This document shows positions 25,682 to 33,724 of a stretch of DNA of 64,000 bases, piece after piece. A program made the position numbers and the translations under genes. Within the stretch, counting starts at the first letter, position 1; every line of letters starts with the position of its first letter. Origin of the DNA: CAMLIZ01 sp040758375 (GTDB lineage Bacteria; Pseudomonadota; Gammaproteobacteria; Burkholderiales; Burkholderiaceae_C); contig JBFLWE010000017.1 in assembly GCA_040758375.1 (NCBI GenBank), positions 9,306 to 73,305 on the forward strand. Reading direction: 5' to 3'. Under the pieces are notes generated by a model. The model was not told the origin of the DNA. It did not search any database and saw only the letters and a list, made by a program, of their open reading frames with translations.

Positions 25682-25781
25682 GTTGCAGCTCCCTGCTTCG
25701 TGTTGGATGCACGGGCATCTTCAGCGGCCCAGGCCCGCCTCTGGAGCCCCTTGCGTTAGGGGGTGCGCGTAACGGGGGATG

Positions 25782-26528
25782 TCAGCGCACCACGAGCCCC
25801 GCGTCGGTGATCTGCACGCGGTCGGCGCTGACGTCGAGGAATTGCTCGAGGTACCCCTTGGCCGCCTTCCGCATGTTCTGCTCCAAGCCCGCATCGGGCC
25901 GCTGCTTCAGCGCGTCGCGCGTCAGCGCCATGTAGGTGCCCAGGACCGCCATCTGCTCGTACAGCTCCTGCTTCTGCGCATCGGATGCGCGCGCGAACTC
26001 GGCGTTGCCGGCCAGTACCTGGCGCATCTGTTGCACCAGCGGCATGAACTGCTCGTCGGGAAAGTCGACGTCGCGGTAGGCCATGTAGCTGCCCGCGAGG
26101 AAGGCCGCCACCGCGCCGCCCACGTCGTGGCGCGGAATGCCGAATTGCGCCTCGATCTTGTGGTAGCCGGCCAGCAGCTCCTTGAAAAGGCTTTCCACGT
26201 CGGCACGCATGTGGGCCGGGTAGGCCGAGGCCAGCGCGTGCACCGACTTCACGCCGGGCGCCGGCGTGAACGACAGCGGCCGCGCAGCCGACGGCGCCTG
26301 CCGCCCCGCGGGCGCCCTGGAGCGGCCCAGCGATTCGGACACCGATTCGCCGAAGATGGTCTTGTGGCTGCGCTCCAGGCGGCTCATCACCGAGGGGATC
26401 GCCATCTGGTTGGCGAAGGCGCCCGGGTTCATCATGAACGGCGTGTCGGCCCAAGTACCAAGGCATGCGACCGTCCATCCGGCGGCCAGCCCGAGCCGGA
26501 CCGACCAACGCCTGACCAAAGCGCTCAT
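25782..26528 (-). CDS. DUF6683-like secreted protein, paralogue A
   Basis: 248 residues with a short signal-like N-terminus ending near WAD. The family-like block MNPGAFANQMAIPSVMSRLE comes next, then a low-complexity Ser/Pro/Ala linker (about 70-100) and a conserved alpha-helical C-terminal domain (LFKELLAGYHKIE ... DVGGAVAAFLAGSYMAY ... GYLEQFLDVSAD). It is about 80% identical to the protein at 27568-28308 and distantly related to the T3SS-operon protein at 33724-34362. ATG 26528 has GAGG 7 nt upstream; an earlier TTG lacks an RBS. Role unknown; association with the T3SS is inferred from linkage. The DUF6683 name is recalled, not searched. Confidence 0.7.
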   Translation of the reverse strand: MSALVRRWSVRLGLAAGWTVACLGTWADTPFMMNPGAFANQMAIPSVMSRLERSHKTIFGESVSESLGRSRAPAGRQAPSAARPLSFTPAPGVKSVHALASAYPAHMRADVESLFKELLAGYHKIEAQFGIPRHDVGGAVAAFLAGSYMAYRDVDFPDEQFMPLVQQMRQVLAGNAEFARASDAQKQELYEQMAVLGTYMALTRDALKQRPDAGLEQNMRKAAKGYLEQFLDVSADRVQITDAGLVVR

Positions 26529-26536
26529 CGCCAGCC

Positions 26537-27541
26537 TCAAGGCAACCAGTAGACCGGCCCGCAGGTTCTCAGTGGAACGCTGTCAGTGCGCATCACCGCC
26601 GATGCTGCGTTGATGTCCTGGTTGGGCGACGTGGCGGAGATGATCACCACATCAGGTGGTGGCTCGGTGGTGCCGAGCACCGGACAAGAGCCGCGCAAGA
26701 CCACCAGCTTGCTGGCGTCCGCGCTCCAGGCCGGCCAGCCCTGCTCAAAGCGCTGCTGTGTCAGCTGCGCCAGGCCGGCGCCGTCCACTCCGATGCGCCA
26801 CACGGCGTCGCCCTGCACGAACGCGATGGAACGCCCATCGGCGGACACGGCGGGCTGCTTGGGCTGGGAGCCTGGCCTGCCCAAGCCCTGGCTGCCAATA
26901 CGCCGCGCGGTGGACGCGCCTACGGTGAGCTCGAACAAGCCGTCGGCGCCCGCGACCACCACCGAGTTGTTACCGGTCCACACCGGATCGCGATAGTCGG
27001 CCGCGTGCAACAGCGTCTGACCGTTGCGGTCGATCACATACACATGATCGGTATCTTCGGGGTCGTCCAGCGTCGACTCGCGCGTGTGCAGCGCGAAGCG
27101 CGTGCCGTCCGGCGAGGGCTGCACCGGGCCGGACACACGCAAGCCGGTGGCGCTGATCACCGGCAGCGCCCCCAGCGACTCGAAGCCGCTTGCGTTCACG
27201 CGTCGCAGGTTGATCGTGTACTCGTTGGGCAAGGCCGTCACGTGCGTCACTTCTTCCACGTCGGTGGCCAGGCTGCCGGCAAGCCCGAGCTGGTCATTGC
27301 TCTCGGTGGCCAGGGAGACGGAAGTTTCGGTCCTGGCCGCGATGTCAAAGCGCACCGCCTTGTTGGAGCTGGCGTACAGCAAGCTGCCTTGCGCGGAGCC
27401 GCTGGGGGGCGGGGTGCCCCCGTCATCGGGATCGGACCCGCCGCCTCCGCCGCATGCGGCCAGCCCCAATGCCAGCGCACCGGCCAGCGACAAGGACGCG
27501 ACGCGCCCCACCAAGAACCGAGATGTCAACCGATTCGTCAT
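26537..27541 (-). CDS. Lipoprotein with TolB-like beta-propeller repeats
   Basis: 334 residues. Lipobox LGLAAC with a Gly-rich tail, then a WD40-like PD40 propeller (repeated PSPDGTRFALHT, VSADGRSIAFVQ, WSADASKLVVLRG motifs). Such propellers act as protein-interaction scaffolds in the periplasm or at the outer membrane. The stop is 8 nt before the start of DUF6683-like paralogue A, so the two are likely cotranscribed and may function together. Confidence 0.75.
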   Translation of the reverse strand: MTNRLTSRFLVGRVASLSLAGALALGLAACGGGGGSDPDDGGTPPPSGSAQGSLLYASSNKAVRFDIAARTETSVSLATESNDQLGLAGSLATDVEEVTHVTALPNEYTINLRRVNASGFESLGALPVISATGLRVSGPVQPSPDGTRFALHTRESTLDDPEDTDHVYVIDRNGQTLLHAADYRDPVWTGNNSVVVAGADGLFELTVGASTARRIGSQGLGRPGSQPKQPAVSADGRSIAFVQGDAVWRIGVDGAGLAQLTQQRFEQGWPAWSADASKLVVLRGSCPVLGTTEPPPDVVIISATSPNQDINAASAVMRTDSVPLRTCGPVYWLP

Positions 27542-27567
27542 TGCTGTGGACTCCCTTTGTGTGTGAT

Positions 27568-28308
27568 TCAGCGAAGCACCATGCCCTGGTCGGTGATCTG
27601 CACGCGGTCGGCGCTGACGTCGAGGAATTGCTCGAGGTACCCCTTGGCCGCCTGCCGCATCTTTTGTTCGACGCGGGCATCAGGCCGCTGCTTGAGCGCG
27701 TCGCGGGTCAGCGCCATGTAGGTGCCGAGGATCGCCATTTGCTCGTATAGCGCCTGCTTCTGCGCATTGGACGCACGCGCAAACGCGGCGTTGCCGGCCA
27801 GTACCTGGCGCATCTGTTGCACCAGCGGCATGAACTGCCGATCAGGGAAGTCGACGTCGCGATAAGCCATGTAGCTGCCGGCCAGAAAGGCCGCCACGGC
27901 AGCGCCCACGTCGTAGCGCGGAATGCCGAACTGGTCTTCGATCTTGTGGTAGCCGGCGAGCAGTTCCTTGAACAGGCGCTCCACGTCGGCGCGCATTGCC
28001 GCGGGATAGGCCGACACCAGGTCTTGCGCCGGCTTCAGGCCCGCCGCGGGCGTGAATGACGGCGATCGGGACGGCGCAACCTGCTTCGTCGCCTGAAGCT
28101 TCGAGCGGCTGAGCGACTCGGACACCGATTCGCCGAAGATGGTTTCGTGGCTGCGCTCCAGGCGGCTCATCACCGAGGGGATCGCCATCTGGTTGGCGAA
28201 GGCGCCCGGGTTCATCATGAAGGCCGAGTCGGCCCGCACCGGCAGCGCCTGCAGTGCCAGCACCGCGCACAGCGTGGCCATCCTCGTCCGGTTGTTCGGC
28301 ATTCGCAT
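27568..28308 (-). CDS. DUF6683-like secreted protein, paralogue B
   Basis: 246 residues; signal-like N-terminus (LCAVLALQALPVRAD), the MNPGAFANQMAIPSVMSRLE block, a variable linker and the same C-terminal helical domain as paralogue A. DNA identity with A is very high across the first conserved block and the C-terminal domain but low in the linker. That points to recent duplication with continued gene conversion. ATG 28308 is placed 8 nt after a perfect AGGAGG. A terminator (28331-28354) separates it from the gene upstream, so its own promoter must lie in the short gap or read-through occurs. Confidence 0.72.
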   Translation of the reverse strand: MRMPNNRTRMATLCAVLALQALPVRADSAFMMNPGAFANQMAIPSVMSRLERSHETIFGESVSESLSRSKLQATKQVAPSRSPSFTPAAGLKPAQDLVSAYPAAMRADVERLFKELLAGYHKIEDQFGIPRYDVGAAVAAFLAGSYMAYRDVDFPDRQFMPLVQQMRQVLAGNAAFARASNAQKQALYEQMAILGTYMALTRDALKQRPDARVEQKMRQAAKGYLEQFLDVSADRVQITDQGMVLR

Positions 28309-28330
28309 TCGATTCACCTCCTGAAACGAC

Positions 28331-28354
28331 AAAAGGAGACCCTTGCGGGTCTCC
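28331..28354 (-). terminator. Rho-independent terminator after the needle-like-domain gene
   Basis: On the minus strand GGAGACCC-GCAA-GGGTCTCC is followed by TTTT: an 8-bp perfect stem with a GCAA tetraloop. It lies 24 nt past the stop of the 225-aa gene. Confidence 0.85.
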
Positions 28355-28378
28355 CGTGACCAAAGCGCGAAGCTTCGA

Positions 28379-29056
28379 TCAGCCCTTGCGAGCCATCTGC
28401 GTCAAACCTTCGCCGATCGACTTGATCGCGTTGGAGAAGCCGCTTTGCATCAGGTTGAACATCTGGCTGGTCGCCTGCATTTCGGTCGTGGCCTTCGCGT
28501 TCTCCGCTGCAGCCTCCTTGCCTTCCTTGCCGGCCGTGGAAGCGATCTTGTCGGACAGCTCGACCATCTTGGCGGCCTTCTGGCCCAGTGCCTCCCCCAT
28601 GGCCTGCGCGATGGCTTCGAGCCAGCTGCCAGCCGACTTCTTGCCGCCGGCCTTGGCCTTGGTGCGGTTCTCGTCGCTGTCTTCCAGGCCCTGCTGGCGC
28701 ATCTTCTGCATCGCGCGCTGAACGATCTCTTGCGCCGACTCGTTGACGAAGCGGTCGATCTCGCCGCCGGCCTGCTGGCGCACATGGTCGTCCACCGCAG
28801 GATCGGAGTCCTTGGTGAGCTCCTTCACAGCCTTGTCGACAACCTGGTTCACGATGGCCTCGATGAACTTCGGCATCGCGAACTCCTTCACCAGCGTGCT
28901 GGCCGCCAACTTCACGGCCTGGCCGATGGCCGAGGTGAGCAGGTTGCTCATCGAGCCGGCAATTGCCAGCGGCGGGAAGAACATGCTCGCCACGCCGAGC
29001 ACGGCGCCGAAGATGCCGCCGTTGCCGCCAAAAACACTCTTCAAAGCTCCAGACAT
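28379..29056 (-). CDS. T3SS-linked protein with SctF-like C-terminal domain
   Basis: 225 residues. The N-terminus (1-55) is Gly-rich and hydrophobic (GAVLGVASMFFPPLAIAG) without a cleavable signal. The middle (56-140) is helical and charged. Residues 143-225 resemble the small needle-like protein at 40166-40474: both begin GSW(L/F)EA(I/M)A, keep E-S-x-x-I in the middle and end in MARK. A hydrophobic helix plus a needle-like tail fits a translocon or tip component delivered through the T3SS; this is inference. RBS GGGAGAAG precedes the ATG. A CTGGG-N6-CCCAG dyad lies about 160 nt upstream. Confidence 0.65.
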   Translation of the reverse strand: MSGALKSVFGGNGGIFGAVLGVASMFFPPLAIAGSMSNLLTSAIGQAVKLAASTLVKEFAMPKFIEAIVNQVVDKAVKELTKDSDPAVDDHVRQQAGGEIDRFVNESAQEIVQRAMQKMRQQGLEDSDENRTKAKAGGKKSAGSWLEAIAQAMGEALGQKAAKMVELSDKIASTAGKEGKEAAAENAKATTEMQATSQMFNLMQSGFSNAIKSIGEGLTQMARKG

Positions 29057-29214
29057 TTTGCTTCTCCCTAGAAGGGCGCCGCGTAAGCGCCCGTTTCACA
29101 ACGAACTGATGGCCCTGCCATCTCCCTGAGTGCCGCCTCGCCGTCGTGCCGCCTTGTGGACAGCTGTTGATGCACGGGTCGACGGGACGAATTAAAGGCG
29201 CTGCTTGCCGATGG

Positions 29215-29252
29215 CGTAAGCTGGGTCGGTTACCAGCTGGGAATCGACCTAG
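29215..29252. promoter_or_regulatory. CTGGG-N6-CCCAG dyad, one copy plus degenerate second
   Basis: CTGGGTCGGTTACCAG at 29221-29236 is identical to unit 1 at 30218-30233, as are the flanking bases 29215-29220. CTGGGAATCGACCTAG (29237-29252) is an abutting second copy with one decayed arm, and overlaps the stop codon of the DUF1521 gene. The gap 29057-29248 otherwise shows nothing I recognise. Candidate operator for the 225-aa gene. Confidence 0.6.
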
Positions 29253-30127
29253 GCCTGCCAGCGCGTGAGCGTGAGTTCGAAGCCCACGTGCACGCCGAAG
29301 CCCGGCCAAACGCCCATGTCGGGCCGCGTGCCAAAGCCGGGCCATACGCCAACATCCGGTCGCGCGCCATAGCCCGGCCACAGGCCCGTGTCGGGCCGCG
29401 TGCCTTGGCGCGGGCGCTGCGACTCTTCGGCCAGGCGGCTGAAGGCCGCCGCCACCGCCGCGCCGACGAAGGCGCCCACGAAGGCGATGCTCAGCAGCCC
29501 GCCGAGCACGCGGAACGCATCGCGGTAGCGCTCCTGCAGCTGGTGGCGGCCGCCCTTGAGCAGATCGGTCTCCAGGATGTACTGCTGATCGACCTTGCGG
29601 ATGCGGCCTTCGGCGTCCACGGCCACGAAGCCCTTGCCCGCCGGGTTCTCGTGCAGGCGGTTGCCGTCGTCTACCGCCCAGTCCAGCACCTCGCCCCAAC
29701 CGCGTGCCTCGTTGATCTTCAGGTCGCCGCGGGTGTTGGTGTCCACGCCGGTGATCTGCACGCCGTAGTCGCCGTTGGTGATGGTCACCTTGGACGACAG
29801 CGTCGCGTTCGGGTTGTGGTCCCAGGGCGTGGTCTCGATGGTCACCTTGGTGCCGTCTTCGAGCGCGAAGGTGGTGGTGCCCCAGAAGTCGAAGGCGTGC
29901 CGGCCGTCGATGTTCAGGTGCGGGTCGCCCCAGGCCTGGTAGGTCTCGCCGGTGTGCTTGTTGGTGATGGTGACGGTGTTGTCGTCGCCCGCGGTGATGC
30001 GGTAGTTGTCGTTCTCGAACACCGCGAGGCCCGCTTCCATGCGGGCGCTGGCGTTCGTGGGGTTGCTGGGGTCGAGCGCCGGCGGGACACAGCCGCCGAC
30101 GGCGATGCTCGCTTGCAACGTGGTCAT
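29249..30127 (-). CDS. DUF1521 protein with GDPH autocleavage motif, T3SS effector-like
   Basis: 292 residues. DUF1521-type core (about 30-185) with GDPH at 67-70 in AWGDPHLNIDG. In Bradyrhizobium NopE1 the same domain undergoes Ca2+/metal-induced self-cleavage between Asp and Pro of this motif, and NopE1 is a T3SS effector. A hydrophobic segment (about 207-229) follows, then three imperfect 12-residue repeats of the form RPDxGxWPGFGx (244-279). No Sec signal is present, fitting T3SS export. RBS GGGAGAGAC precedes the ATG. Tandem CTGGG dyads lie 90 nt upstream. Confidence 0.78.
   Translation of the reverse strand: MTTLQASIAVGGCVPPALDPSNPTNASARMEAGLAVFENDNYRITAGDDNTVTITNKHTGETYQAWGDPHLNIDGRHAFDFWGTTTFALEDGTKVTIETTPWDHNPNATLSSKVTITNGDYGVQITGVDTNTRGDLKINEARGWGEVLDWAVDDGNRLHENPAGKGFVAVDAEGRIRKVDQQYILETDLLKGGRHQLQERYRDAFRVLGGLLSIAFVGAFVGAAVAAAFSRLAEESQRPRQGTRPDTGLWPGYGARPDVGVWPGFGTRPDMGVWPGFGVHVGFELTLTRWQA
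29291..29398 (-). repeat. Three tandem 36-nt coding repeats in the DUF1521 gene
   Basis: Encodes RPDTGLWPGYGA, RPDVGVWPGFGT and RPDMGVWPGFGV in succession, after the membrane-like helix. Bounds are approximate to a few bases. Confidence 0.7.
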
Positions 30128-30211
30128 GGTGTCTCTCCCTGTTGAAGGCCACGGATGGAATCGGCCGCGGCGCGGCCGATGGGAGAGATTGAAGAGGCAG
30201 GTGCAGCAAAA

Positions 30212-30265
30212 CGTAAGCTGGGTCGGTTACCAGCTGGGGGCGCTCCCAGCTGGGGACGCTCCCAG
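30212..30265. promoter_or_regulatory. Three head-to-tail 16-bp CTGGG-N6-CCCAG units
   Basis: CTGGGTCGGTTACCAG (30218-30233), CTGGGGGCGCTCCCAG (30234-30249) and CTGGGGACGCTCCCAG (30250-30265) abut exactly. Each is a dyad. Units 2 and 3 lie inside the last codons of sctQ, whose stop is at 30227-30229. The array is 90-138 nt upstream of the DUF1521 start. Confidence 0.65.
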
Positions 30266-31135
30266 GGCGTGCTCCACGCGCGCCAGCCATCCGGGCTGTC
30301 CATCGGCGCGCACGCCCAGCGGCAGCAGCTCGGCCTGCAGCACAGGTCCGTCGTCCGCCACACGCCGCACATGCACTCGGCCGGCGCGGCACTCGCACGC
30401 CGCGTCCGGCATCCAGCGCAGCAGCTGCGGCGGCGTGAGGAACAGCAGCTCGTCGAGCACCACCTCCAGCGTCACGGGGCCGTCTGCCTCCGCCTGCGCG
30501 GGAACCTCGCCGTCGGCCCAGCACAGGCGCCCCTGTGCCGCGTCCCAATGCATCGCCTGCCGCATGGCCGGCGCTTCCAGCGGCCGCAGCAGGCAGCGCC
30601 ATGCGCCGCCGGCCATCGACTCGGGCAGCAGCAAAGCGGCGCCGGGCTGGCACAGCGTGGCCCATTCCGCTTCGTCCAGGCGCTGCCGCGACAGCACGAG
30701 CTGCATGGGCACGCACTGCCAGTGCAGCACCGAGAGCCGCTCGCGCAGGGCGGCGTCGGCCGGTGGTTGCGCCTGCAGGGCCGCCCACGGCAGCTGCAGC
30801 CGCACGTGCAGCATGGCCTCGCCGCCGGCAGAGCCCAGCATCGCATCGGCCAGCACGCCGGCCTGCGCCGGACCGCCCGCGGCGGGACGAGGGTCCAGCG
30901 GTTCGCCCAGCCAGTCTTCCAGCAGCTGCAACAGCGGCTCGGCCTGACCCAGCAGCACGCCCGCGCATACCGTGTCCGACGCCGGCGGCGGCGCTGCCAT
31001 CTCGCCCTGCAGCACCAGATGCAACGGCCCGAAGCGCGTGTCGGCGCTGCAGGCGCAGGGGCCCCAGGCCTGGGCGGCGGCACGCCCTGGCGCCTGCGGC
31101 GCGACCGAGATCGAGGTCGAGGTGGACCCCGTCAT
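30227..31135 (-). CDS. sctQ: Type III secretion C-ring protein SctQ
   Basis: 302 residues. The N-terminal two thirds are poorly conserved and Ala/Leu-rich, as usual for SctQ. The C-terminal part (about 220-290) fits a SpoA domain: VTLEVVLDELLFLTPPQLLRWM, then VRRVADDGPVLQAELLPLGVRAD. SctQ forms the cytosolic sorting platform with SctK and SctL. It starts in a 4-nt overlap (ATGA) with the response regulator stop. It is the last gene of the 16-kb run, and its 3' end carries two CTGGG dyads, giving an odd GASPAGSAPSW tail. Confidence 0.72.
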   Translation of the reverse strand: MTGSTSTSISVAPQAPGRAAAQAWGPCACSADTRFGPLHLVLQGEMAAPPPASDTVCAGVLLGQAEPLLQLLEDWLGEPLDPRPAAGGPAQAGVLADAMLGSAGGEAMLHVRLQLPWAALQAQPPADAALRERLSVLHWQCVPMQLVLSRQRLDEAEWATLCQPGAALLLPESMAGGAWRCLLRPLEAPAMRQAMHWDAAQGRLCWADGEVPAQAEADGPVTLEVVLDELLFLTPPQLLRWMPDAACECRAGRVHVRRVADDGPVLQAELLPLGVRADGQPGWLARVEHALGASPAGSAPSW

Positions 31136-31803
31136 TGCACACACCCGCTGGTCACCATGCGCACCAGCTCCACCACCGACCTGGCCTGCATCTTGTCCAT
31201 CAGGTGGGCGCGATGCAGGTCGACCGTCTTCACGCTCACGCCCAGCTCGCGCGCGATGCTCTTGTTGATCTTGCCGGCCATCACGCCCTGCAGCACCTCG
31301 CGTTCGCGCTGCGACAGCGAACCGTAGCGCTGGCGGTAGGCCTGCACGCCGGCCTCGTCGCGCGCCTGGTCCAGCGCGCGCTGGTGCTGCTGCCGCGCGC
31401 GCTCGAAGGCCTGGGCGAGCGCGCTCTCCAGCGCAGCCTCCTGAAAGGGCTTTTCGAGAAAGGTGATCGCGCCACGCTGCATGGCCTGCACGGCCAGCGG
31501 CACATCGCCATGGCCTGTCATGTAGATCACCGGCAGCATGATGCCCTCGGCGTTGAGCGCGTCGTGCAGGTCCAGCCCCGACATCTGCGGCATGCGCACG
31601 TCAAGCAGCAGGCAGGCCAGCTCGGGCTCGGCCGGGGCCGGCGAGACCCGCGACACCTGGTCCACATGCCACAGGCGCAGGGCCTTGAGCGCGACCTCCG
31701 GCGTGTCGAAGGCATGCACGCGGTAGCCCGCGCCGCCCAGCCACCAGCCGGCCGACTCGCGGAACTCGGCGTTGTCGTCCACGATGAACAGTGTCTGCGT
31801 CAT
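31132..31803 (-). CDS. FixJ/NarL-type response regulator in T3SS operon
   Basis: 223 residues. Receiver domain 1-135 with the acidic pair DD (residues 9-10), phospho-acceptor Asp in LLLDVRMPQMSG and Lys in FLEKPF. A LuxR-type HTH at about 155-215 (LSQREREVLQGVMAGKINKSIARELGVSVKTVDLHRAHLMDKM). Start overlaps the histidine kinase stop (TGATG). Being inside the sct operon, it is the leading candidate to control the locus, perhaps through the CTGGG dyads. Confidence 0.9.
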   Translation of the reverse strand: MTQTLFIVDDNAEFRESAGWWLGGAGYRVHAFDTPEVALKALRLWHVDQVSRVSPAPAEPELACLLLDVRMPQMSGLDLHDALNAEGIMLPVIYMTGHGDVPLAVQAMQRGAITFLEKPFQEAALESALAQAFERARQQHQRALDQARDEAGVQAYRQRYGSLSQREREVLQGVMAGKINKSIARELGVSVKTVDLHRAHLMDKMQARSVVELVRMVTSGCVQ

Positions 31804-32861
31804 CAACTCACTCCTTCGGTCAATGGCAAGGCCACGTGAAAGCTGCAGCCCGCCGGCACGCGGCGGCTGAACCACAGCCGGCCCTGGTGCAGCTCCACGA
31901 AGCTGCGGCAGATGTTCAAGCCGATTCCCATGCCGTTGGGCTTGGTCGAGACGAAGGGCACGAACAGCTGCGCCTGCGCCTCCTCGGACAGGCCGCAGCC
32001 GGTGTCGGCGATGCTCACCTCGGCCTGCGCGCCTTCGGCGCGCGCATGCAGCGACAGCACGCGCGGCGCCTCGGCCGGCAGCCCGCGCATCGCGTCGAGC
32101 GCATTGCGCACCAGGTTCACGAACACCTGCTGCAGCATCACTTCGTCTCCGCGCACCGGCAGCGGCCGGTCCGGCAGGTCGAGTTCGCGCCGCACCCCGT
32201 CGCGCTGCAGCTCCCAGTCGAGCAGCTCCACGCTGGCGCGCAGCGCGGCGGCCAGGTCGAAGGCCTGGCGGCGCGGCTGGCGCGAATGCGTGTAGTCGCG
32301 AATGCGCGCGATCACGCGCGAGGCGAACAGCGCCTGCTCGGTGGCGCGCGCAACGGCCTGCTGCAGCTCGGCGTCGGGCGCCTCGGCCGTGCGCGCCAGC
32401 CGCATGCGCACGCCGCGCAGCAGGTTGGCGATGGTGCCGATCGGCTGGTTGAGCTCGTGCGCCAGCGTCGAGGCCATCTCGCCCACCGAGACCACGCGCG
32501 AAGTGAACAGCAACCGCTCGCGGTCTTCAAGATGGCGCTGCATCGCACGCTCGCGCTCGGCCGCGTCGGCCAGGCGCAGCGCCACGCGCCGGCCGGCGGC
32601 GGGGGCCAGCACCGCGTCGAAGCGCCGGCCATCGATCTGCAGCGCAGCGGGCGCGTCGGCCAGCTGGGCGTCGAGCAGGGCCTTCAACCCTTCGATGCGC
32701 CCGTGCAGGGCCGGCAACGGCGCGCCCATGCGCAACGGCGCGAGCAGCCGCTCGGCCGGCTCCGAGCACCAGGGCAGCCAGCCTTCCTCGAGGTCTATGA
32801 GCAACACCACTTCGCCGAGCGCCTGCAAGGCCTGTGCTGCTGCGGCAGGACGTGCGTTCAC
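31803..32861 (-). CDS. Soluble FixL-like sensor histidine kinase
   Basis: 352 residues with no membrane segment. A PAS-like N-terminal region (1-115) leads by a coiled linker to a HisKA domain with His in ASTLAHELNQPIG and an ATPase domain with N-box VNLVRNALDAM, G1 DTGCGL and G2 GMGIGLNI. Starts at GTG in a GTGA overlap with the preceding gene and ends in a TGATG overlap with the response regulator. The cytosolic location suggests it senses an internal cue such as redox, or secretion status; that is inference. Confidence 0.88.
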   Translation of the reverse strand: MNARPAAAAQALQALGEVVLLIDLEEGWLPWCSEPAERLLAPLRMGAPLPALHGRIEGLKALLDAQLADAPAALQIDGRRFDAVLAPAAGRRVALRLADAAERERAMQRHLEDRERLLFTSRVVSVGEMASTLAHELNQPIGTIANLLRGVRMRLARTAEAPDAELQQAVARATEQALFASRVIARIRDYTHSRQPRRQAFDLAAALRASVELLDWELQRDGVRRELDLPDRPLPVRGDEVMLQQVFVNLVRNALDAMRGLPAEAPRVLSLHARAEGAQAEVSIADTGCGLSEEAQAQLFVPFVSTKPNGMGIGLNICRSFVELHQGRLWFSRRVPAGCSFHVALPLTEGVS

Positions 32862-33724
32862 GACGGCAGCTCCTGGCCCCAGGGCGCGGTCGTGAGCAGC
32901 ACCCGCAGGCTGTGCAAAGGGCGCAGTGCCCGCCGCAAGGTGGGCGCGGCAGGCAGGCACAACAAGGCTTCGCGCCAGCCGGTGCAGGCCGCGCCCTGCG
33001 CCACCAGGCCCAGCCACAGCTCGCAGCCGCCGCGTGGCTCGCGCGCACGCCACTGCGCGCCACCCTGGGGGTGCAGGTCGGCCACCGCATGCCAACCCCA
33101 CCATTGCGGGGCGGCCGGCAGCCGCGCCAGCAGCACCCGGCCGCGCCAGACGGGCGTGCTCGGCCCGTCTGGCCAGAGCAGCCAGGCGCAGGCATCGCCA
33201 CTCAAGCGCTGCAGGCGTTCGGTGGCTGCGGCCAGCAGCACGGGCCGTCCTGCGCGCAACTGCTGCAGTGCCTCGGCCACAGCGGGCAAATGCGCCTCGC
33301 TGCGCAAGCGGTCGAGGATCCGACCATGACGGGCTCGGGTGGGGACGTCCTGCCCCGGCGCGCGTGCCCTCGGGTGCTGCGCGGCTTCGGGCGCGCCAGA
33401 GGGGTCTTCTTCCTCGGGCGGTGCGGACGGCGGCCGCCGGTGCTCGGCCTCCTGATGCACCACGCGCCGGTGCCAGTGGGCCGGGTGGCCGTAGAGCGAA
33501 GTGAGGGCCATGACGGTGAGGCTGGGGCTCGCCGGCAAGGCCGGTGCACCGGCCTCGGCCGGCAGGCCCTGCTGCAACACCGCCTCTTGCGGGCACTGTG
33601 CACCCGGTGCCGGCTCGGTCGCCAGGCGCTGCAATCCCGCGGTGTGCGACACGCCGGCCTGCAGCTGCGCCTGCAGCGACCACTGCACCTGCGGCGGGCC
33701 GAGCGGCTGCAGGGGCGTGCTCAT
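32858..33724 (-). CDS. T3SS-operon protein of unknown function (288 aa)
   Basis: Starts MSTPLQPLGPPQVQW in a TGATG overlap with the upstream gene. A Pro/Glu/Arg-rich hydrophilic linker (about 85-130) separates an N-terminal and a C-terminal Trp/Leu-rich half (WWGWHAVADL, ELWLGLVAQGA, LHSLRVLL). No signal peptide or membrane helix. I do not recognise a family. Position between a DUF6683-like gene and the histidine kinase, with translational coupling on both sides, argues for a T3SS-related role such as a chaperone, regulator or second C-ring-like subunit. Confidence 0.6.
   Translation of the reverse strand: MSTPLQPLGPPQVQWSLQAQLQAGVSHTAGLQRLATEPAPGAQCPQEAVLQQGLPAEAGAPALPASPSLTVMALTSLYGHPAHWHRRVVHQEAEHRRPPSAPPEEEDPSGAPEAAQHPRARAPGQDVPTRARHGRILDRLRSEAHLPAVAEALQQLRAGRPVLLAAATERLQRLSGDACAWLLWPDGPSTPVWRGRVLLARLPAAPQWWGWHAVADLHPQGGAQWRAREPRGGCELWLGLVAQGAACTGWREALLCLPAAPTLRRALRPLHSLRVLLTTAPWGQELPS

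Noticed and set aside
30212..30265. CTGGG dyads as a rho-independent terminator of sctQ
   Set aside because: The stems are short, repeated exactly and not followed by a T-run on either strand, unlike the true terminators at 28331-28354 and 60845-60871.
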